Positions 11,566 to 14,909 of a stretch of 14,909 bases of DNA are shown piece by piece. Position numbers and translations under genes: made by a program. The stretch covers positions 1 through 14,909 of the forward strand of contig JALUKO010000062.1 of the NCBI GenBank assembly GCA_027056525.1, written 5' to 3'. How positions within the stretch are numbered: the first letter of the stretch is position 1; every line of letters starts with the position of its first letter. Origin of the DNA: Helicobacteraceae bacterium (GTDB lineage: Bacteria > Campylobacterota > Campylobacteria > Campylobacterales > Sulfurimonadaceae). Below the pieces are notes generated by a model. The model was not told the origin of the DNA. It ran no database searches and saw only the letters and a list, made by a program, of their open reading frames with translations.

Positions 11566-13932
11566 ATGATAACAGTTATAAAAAGAAATGGTAGAACAGA
11601 ACCACTTGACATCACAAAAATTCAGAAGTACACTTCTGCAGCAGTCAAAGGACTTACTAACGTATCTCAAAGTGAGTTAGAAGTAGATGCACAGATCCAC
11701 TTCCGAGATGGTATAACATCAAAAGAGATACAACAAACACTTATCAAAACAGCTGTTGATAAGATAGATATAGATGCACCAAACTGGACATTTGTTGCTT
11801 CTAGACTTTTTCTTTTTAACCTCTACCATCAGGTAAACGGTTTTACAGGCTACTGCTCTTTAGAAAAGTATTTTAGAAGAGGGGAAAAAGAGGGGAGACT
11901 GCTTCTTGGACTAGCAGATATGTATGATCTTGAAGAGCTGGACAAACACATAAAGCCCGAACGTGATAAGCTCTTTAACTACCTTGGAGTAAAAACTCTT
12001 TATGACAGATATCTTATAAAAGACAAAGATTCCAACCCTATAGAGTTGCCACAACATATGTTTATGGCTATCTCGATGTTCTTGGCTCAAAGAGAGATAA
12101 ACAAACATGAATGGGCTATAAAGTTTTATAACATGATCTCTCAGTTTGAAGTTATGTTAGCAACACCTACACTCTCAAATGCACGAACAACCAGACACCA
12201 ACTCTCTTCATGTTATATAGGATCAACTCCCGATAATATTGAAGGTATTTTTGATGCCTATAAAGAGATGGCAATGCTGTCAAAATTTGGTGGCGGTATA
12301 GGTTGGGACTGGACAGGCATACGCTCCATGGGTTCTTTTATAGATGGGCATAAAAATGCAGCCGGCGGAACTGTACCGTTTTTAAAAATAACAAACGACA
12401 TAGCTATTGCGGTTGATCAACTAGGCACAAGAAAAGGTGCTATAGCTGTTTATATGGAGCCGTGGCATATAGATATAAATGATTTCTTGGATCTTAAGAA
12501 AAACTCCGGTGAAGAGCGTCGTCGTGCACATGACCTTTTCCCGGCAATGTGGCTCAATGATCTGTTTATGCAAAGGGTACAAGAAGATGGTATCTGGACA
12601 CTGTTTGACCCCTATGACGTAAGAGAACTTGCGACACTCTATGGTGAAGAATTTAACAAACGTTATCAAGAGTTTGAGGAAGATGAAAGCATCATAAAAG
12701 AGAAGGTCAAAGCAAAAAATCTTTGGAAAAAGATCCTTACTTCTTATTTTGAAACCGGCTCCCCTTTTCTGTGTTTTAAAGACAATGCAAACCGTGCAAA
12801 CCCTAACAACCACACAGGTGTTATCAGAAGTTCAAACCTTTGTACAGAAATCTTTCAAAACACAAACCCTAACCATTACAAAATCAAGTTCATTTTTGAA
12901 AATGGAGACAGTGTCTCTTATGAAGAGGAAGAGATTGTCAAAGTTGACAGCGGCATAGAGAAACCTGCGAAAAAGGTCACTGCTCTTGATACCCTTGGAG
13001 GGATGCCTATCTATGTTGTGGAAAAAGAAAAAATAGACGGTGATACTGCCGTGTGTAACCTCGCTTCTGTAAACCTTTCTCGCATCAACACCAAAGAGGA
13101 TATTGATCGTATCGTTCCTATAGCTATTCGTTGTTTGGATAATGTTATCGATCTTAACTTCTACCCTATTGAAAAAGTAAAACGCACAAACATGAAAAGT
13201 CGCTCCATTGGACTCGGTGTGATGGGTGAAGCTCAGATGTTAGCCGAAAAAGGTATAACATGGGGAAGTCAAGAACACTTTGATAAGATAGATGAAGTTA
13301 TGGAAGCTGTTAGCTATAACGCCATCAGCGCTTCTTCTGATATAGCACTTGAGAAAGGAAGCTATGCTGAGTTTGAAGGTTCTGAATGGAGTAAGGGTAT
13401 CATGCCGATGGATCATGCCAATGCTGAAGTTATCAACCTTGTTGATCGTGGTGGACTGTTCGCTTCCAAATATGAATGGGATGAACTAAGAGCCAAAGTA
13501 AAAAAACAAGGGATGAGAAACGGTTACCTGATGGCTATAGCTCCAACAAGTTCTATCTCTATCCTTACCGGTACAACACAGGCGATCGAGCCTGTATTTA
13601 AACGTAAGTGGTTTGAAGAGAACCTGAGTGGTCTTATACCGGTTGTTGTTCCCAACCTCTCCCCTGATACATGGGCATACTATACACCTGCATATGATCT
13701 AAACCAAACCGTTCTCATCAAAGCAGCCGCGATCAGACAAAAGTGGATAGATCAGGGGCAAAGTCTCAACATATTTATTACACTCGATAAAGCGAGTGGA
13801 CGTTATCTCAATGAGATCTATATGCTTGCCTGGAAGTTAGGACTCAAGTCAACATACTATCTTCGCTCACAATCACCGGAGATGGCCAATGATGTTGAAG
13901 ACAGAAGTATGGAGTGTGTAGGGTGTCAGTAA
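11566..13932 (+). CDS. nrdA: Class I ribonucleotide reductase, large (alpha) subunit
   Basis: NrdA reduces ribonucleoside diphosphates to deoxy forms, using a radical delivered by NrdB, which is not in this window. Of the 788 residues, 1 to about 90 form an ATP-cone regulatory domain (ITVIKRNGRTEPLDITKIQ). Active-site residues are visible: Cys216 (QLSSCYIG), the NLCTE motif with Asn424, Cys426 and Glu428, Cys497 (CNLASVNLS), the radical-path tyrosines Tyr705-Tyr706 and the C-terminal pair Cys784-Cys787 (ECVGCQ). The distance from Cys426 to Cys497 is 71 residues, against 23 in E. coli, because of an insert at about 431-490; the total length agrees with what I recall for H. pylori NrdA. AGGAT lies 6 bases before the ATG. 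The next gene starts after 1 base. Confidence 0.97.
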   Translation: MITVIKRNGRTEPLDITKIQKYTSAAVKGLTNVSQSELEVDAQIHFRDGITSKEIQQTLIKTAVDKIDIDAPNWTFVASRLFLFNLYHQVNGFTGYCSLEKYFRRGEKEGRLLLGLADMYDLEELDKHIKPERDKLFNYLGVKTLYDRYLIKDKDSNPIELPQHMFMAISMFLAQREINKHEWAIKFYNMISQFEVMLATPTLSNARTTRHQLSSCYIGSTPDNIEGIFDAYKEMAMLSKFGGGIGWDWTGIRSMGSFIDGHKNAAGGTVPFLKITNDIAIAVDQLGTRKGAIAVYMEPWHIDINDFLDLKKNSGEERRRAHDLFPAMWLNDLFMQRVQEDGIWTLFDPYDVRELATLYGEEFNKRYQEFEEDESIIKEKVKAKNLWKKILTSYFETGSPFLCFKDNANRANPNNHTGVIRSSNLCTEIFQNTNPNHYKIKFIFENGDSVSYEEEEIVKVDSGIEKPAKKVTALDTLGGMPIYVVEKEKIDGDTAVCNLASVNLSRINTKEDIDRIVPIAIRCLDNVIDLNFYPIEKVKRTNMKSRSIGLGVMGEAQMLAEKGITWGSQEHFDKIDEVMEAVSYNAISASSDIALEKGSYAEFEGSEWSKGIMPMDHANAEVINLVDRGGLFASKYEWDELRAKVKKQGMRNGYLMAIAPTSSISILTGTTQAIEPVFKRKWFEENLSGLIPVVVPNLSPDTWAYYTPAYDLNQTVLIKAAAIRQKWIDQGQSLNIFITLDKASGRYLNEIYMLAWKLGLKSTYYLRSQSPEMANDVEDRSMECVGCQ

Positions 13933-13933
13933 A

Positions 13934-14299
13934 ATGAAACCACTTTTAGCAAAAGATCTTGGAGGTTTTTTACAAAGATTTGAAAACTTCCAAAATGCTG
14001 AGTTACGAAACATAGAAGTGCTCTCACCAACTACACTCAAGGTTACTATGGCCGCTCAAGACAGTGCAAGAGCGTTTGACTGGATAAGTATGGAACTTGA
14101 GTTTAACAATGTAAAAGATGCAAAGCTTTTAGAGGCAACAAAGCTCTCTTTTGTAGATATGTCAGAGGGGATAACCCTTCTATATGAAGATAAAAAATTT
14201 GCTTTTGGGATTACAAACGGCTACAATATAAACAATATACAAGATGCTCAATGTTACATAGTATCTGAGAGTTTGAAGTATCAAGAAAACAACTTTTAA
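13934..14299 (+). CDS. Unrecognised 121-residue acidic protein
   Basis: The gene begins 1 base after the nrdA stop codon, so it is almost certainly translated from the same message. The product is soluble, with no signal peptide, membrane segment or cysteine cluster (a single Cys at about 107). It starts with a helix (KPLLAKDLGGFLQRFENFQNAEL) and then shows strand-like stretches (LRNIEVLSPTTLKVTMAAQD, FDWISMELEFNNV, GITLLYEDKKFAFGI). I do not know a family. The position between nrdA and fliW, in an unbroken series of close genes, suggests a conserved accessory gene rather than a spurious frame. The layout alone does not tell whether it serves nucleotide reduction, motility or something else. 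Confidence 0.72.
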   Translation: MKPLLAKDLGGFLQRFENFQNAELRNIEVLSPTTLKVTMAAQDSARAFDWISMELEFNNVKDAKLLEATKLSFVDMSEGITLLYEDKKFAFGITNGYNINNIQDAQCYIVSESLKYQENNF

Positions 14300-14311
14300 A
14301 AAGGATATACG

Positions 14312-14704
14312 ATGAGTTATGAAGTACGTGGTAATATTTTAGGTTTTGAAGAAACAACCCATGTAAAAATTACTGAAGTTGATGAGCTTTTCTCTACTAT
14401 GACTGATACCAACAACCAAGATATCTCTTTTACTATAGCCAATCCTTATGCCCTAAGAGAGTACTCTTTTGATCTTCCTTCAGATATAAAGGTTCTTCTT
14501 GATATCGACAAAGATTCACACGTTAGTGTTTATAACATCGTAGTGATTCAAACTCCCCTTGAAAACTCTACAGTAAATTTTTTAGCGCCCATTATTGTAA
14601 ATAATGATACCAAGAAAATTGCCCAAGCGGTGCTTGATCCAAAACATCATCCTGACTTTGGAATGGCTGAGAGCATACGATCTTTTAAAACCAAGGAAGC
14701 TTAA
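14312..14704 (+). CDS. fliW: FliW, flagellar assembly factor
   Basis: FliW binds flagellin and, when released, blocks the translational repressor CsrA; in Campylobacter and Helicobacter this pair controls flagellin synthesis and filament assembly. The 130 residues match the family. Characteristic stretches are RGNILGFEE (6-14), SFTIANPYALREYSFDL (39-55) and STVNFLAPIIVNNDTKKIAQAVL (85-107), the last being the FliW hallmark. The ATG is preceded by AAAAAGGA. It lies 12 bases after the unknown 121-residue gene and 2 bases before a CheY-like gene. No csrA or flagellin gene is in the window. Confidence 0.93.
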   Translation: MSYEVRGNILGFEETTHVKITEVDELFSTMTDTNNQDISFTIANPYALREYSFDLPSDIKVLLDIDKDSHVSVYNIVVIQTPLENSTVNFLAPIIVNNDTKKIAQAVLDPKHHPDFGMAESIRSFKTKEA

Positions 14705-14706
14705 CT

Positions 14707-14909
14707 ATGAAGTACCTTGTTACAGATGACTCCAAACTTGCAAGACTCTCCCTTGTAAAATCACTAAAAGCACATGTTTATGATGCCGAAATTTTTCAGG
14801 CAAATAATGGTGCTGAAGCGATTGAAATAGCAAAAGAGCATAAACCCGATATAGTGTTTTTAGACTTAACCATGCCTGTTATGGATGGCTATGAAGCGCT
14901 TCCAAAAAT
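14707..14909 (+). CDS. CheY-like response regulator receiver (truncated by window edge)
   Basis: The first 67 residues of a receiver domain are visible. The acidic pair Asp7-Asp8 (VTDDSKLARLSL) and the phosphorylation site Asp53 (IVFLDLTMPVMDG) are in their expected places, along with the helix ANNGAEAIEIAKEH between them. The right edge cuts the gene, so whether it is a stand-alone CheY or has an output domain cannot be seen. It starts 2 bases after fliW and is probably part of the same operon, which favours a role in motility or chemotaxis; this is inferred. Confidence 0.9.
   Translation, partial: MKYLVTDDSKLARLSLVKSLKAHVYDAEIFQANNGAEAIEIAKEHKPDIVFLDLTMPVMDGYEALPK

Noticed and set aside
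12000..13000. Intein in nrdA
   Set aside because: The insert of about 48 residues is far too short and has no intein splice motifs.

Overview
This window looks like chromosomal core sequence from a motile, low-GC Campylobacterota bacterium, most like Sulfurimonas and its relatives. The evidence is the ksgA-rnj gene pair (also adjacent in Helicobacter pylori, from memory), an RNase J with a long Asn/Gln/Arg-rich N-terminus, a 788-residue class I NrdA, FliI and FliW, tightly packed short operons and AT-rich spacers. The genus is inferred, not proven.

Layout. Positions 1-144 hold the 3' end of an unrecognised plus-strand gene that overlaps the end of fliI. Positions 134-4879 form a minus-strand block read ksgA, rnj (RNase J), folE (GTP cyclohydrolase I), fliI (flagellar export ATPase). 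A 154-residue DUF420-like membrane protein (4952-5416, minus) lies upstream of ksgA and diverges from a small monooxygenase-fold protein (5510-5815). Positions 5876-8349 are a plus-strand run: hisF, a short nucleoside phosphorylase-family protein, rlmN and a 31-residue single-helix membrane peptide. The last three junctions have a 1-base gap or ATGA overlaps, so translational coupling is likely. An unrecognised 78-residue protein follows with its own promoter. After a 505-base non-coding region come an RluA-family pseudouridine synthase (minus) and a plus-strand run of purB, nrdA, an unknown 121-residue protein, fliW and a truncated CheY-like receiver.

The most unusual part is 8697-9201, a convergent intergenic region far larger than any other spacer here. 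It contains a probable unannotated structured RNA of about 155 nt (candidate -10 box, perfect 9-bp 5' hairpin, long imperfect rod, intrinsic terminator), matches to the Campylobacterota DnaA box TTATTCACA, very AT-rich flanks, a direct repeat enclosing a hairpin, and a parS-like palindrome. A second copy of the same 16-mer in inverted orientation lies 245 bases away inside the pseudouridine synthase gene. The parS pair suggests ParB loading and proximity to the replication origin. The DnaA-box-like sequences can also be read as arms of the RNA hairpin, so an origin-type role and an RNA gene are competing or overlapping explanations.

Functionally, the genes cover RNA maturation and ribosome modification (ksgA, rnj, rlmN, RluA-type), nucleotide and cofactor synthesis (purB, nrdA, folE, hisF), flagellar assembly and signalling (fliI, fliW, CheY-like) and possibly respiratory oxidase biogenesis (DUF420-like). 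No mobile element, CRISPR array, tRNA or rRNA was seen.
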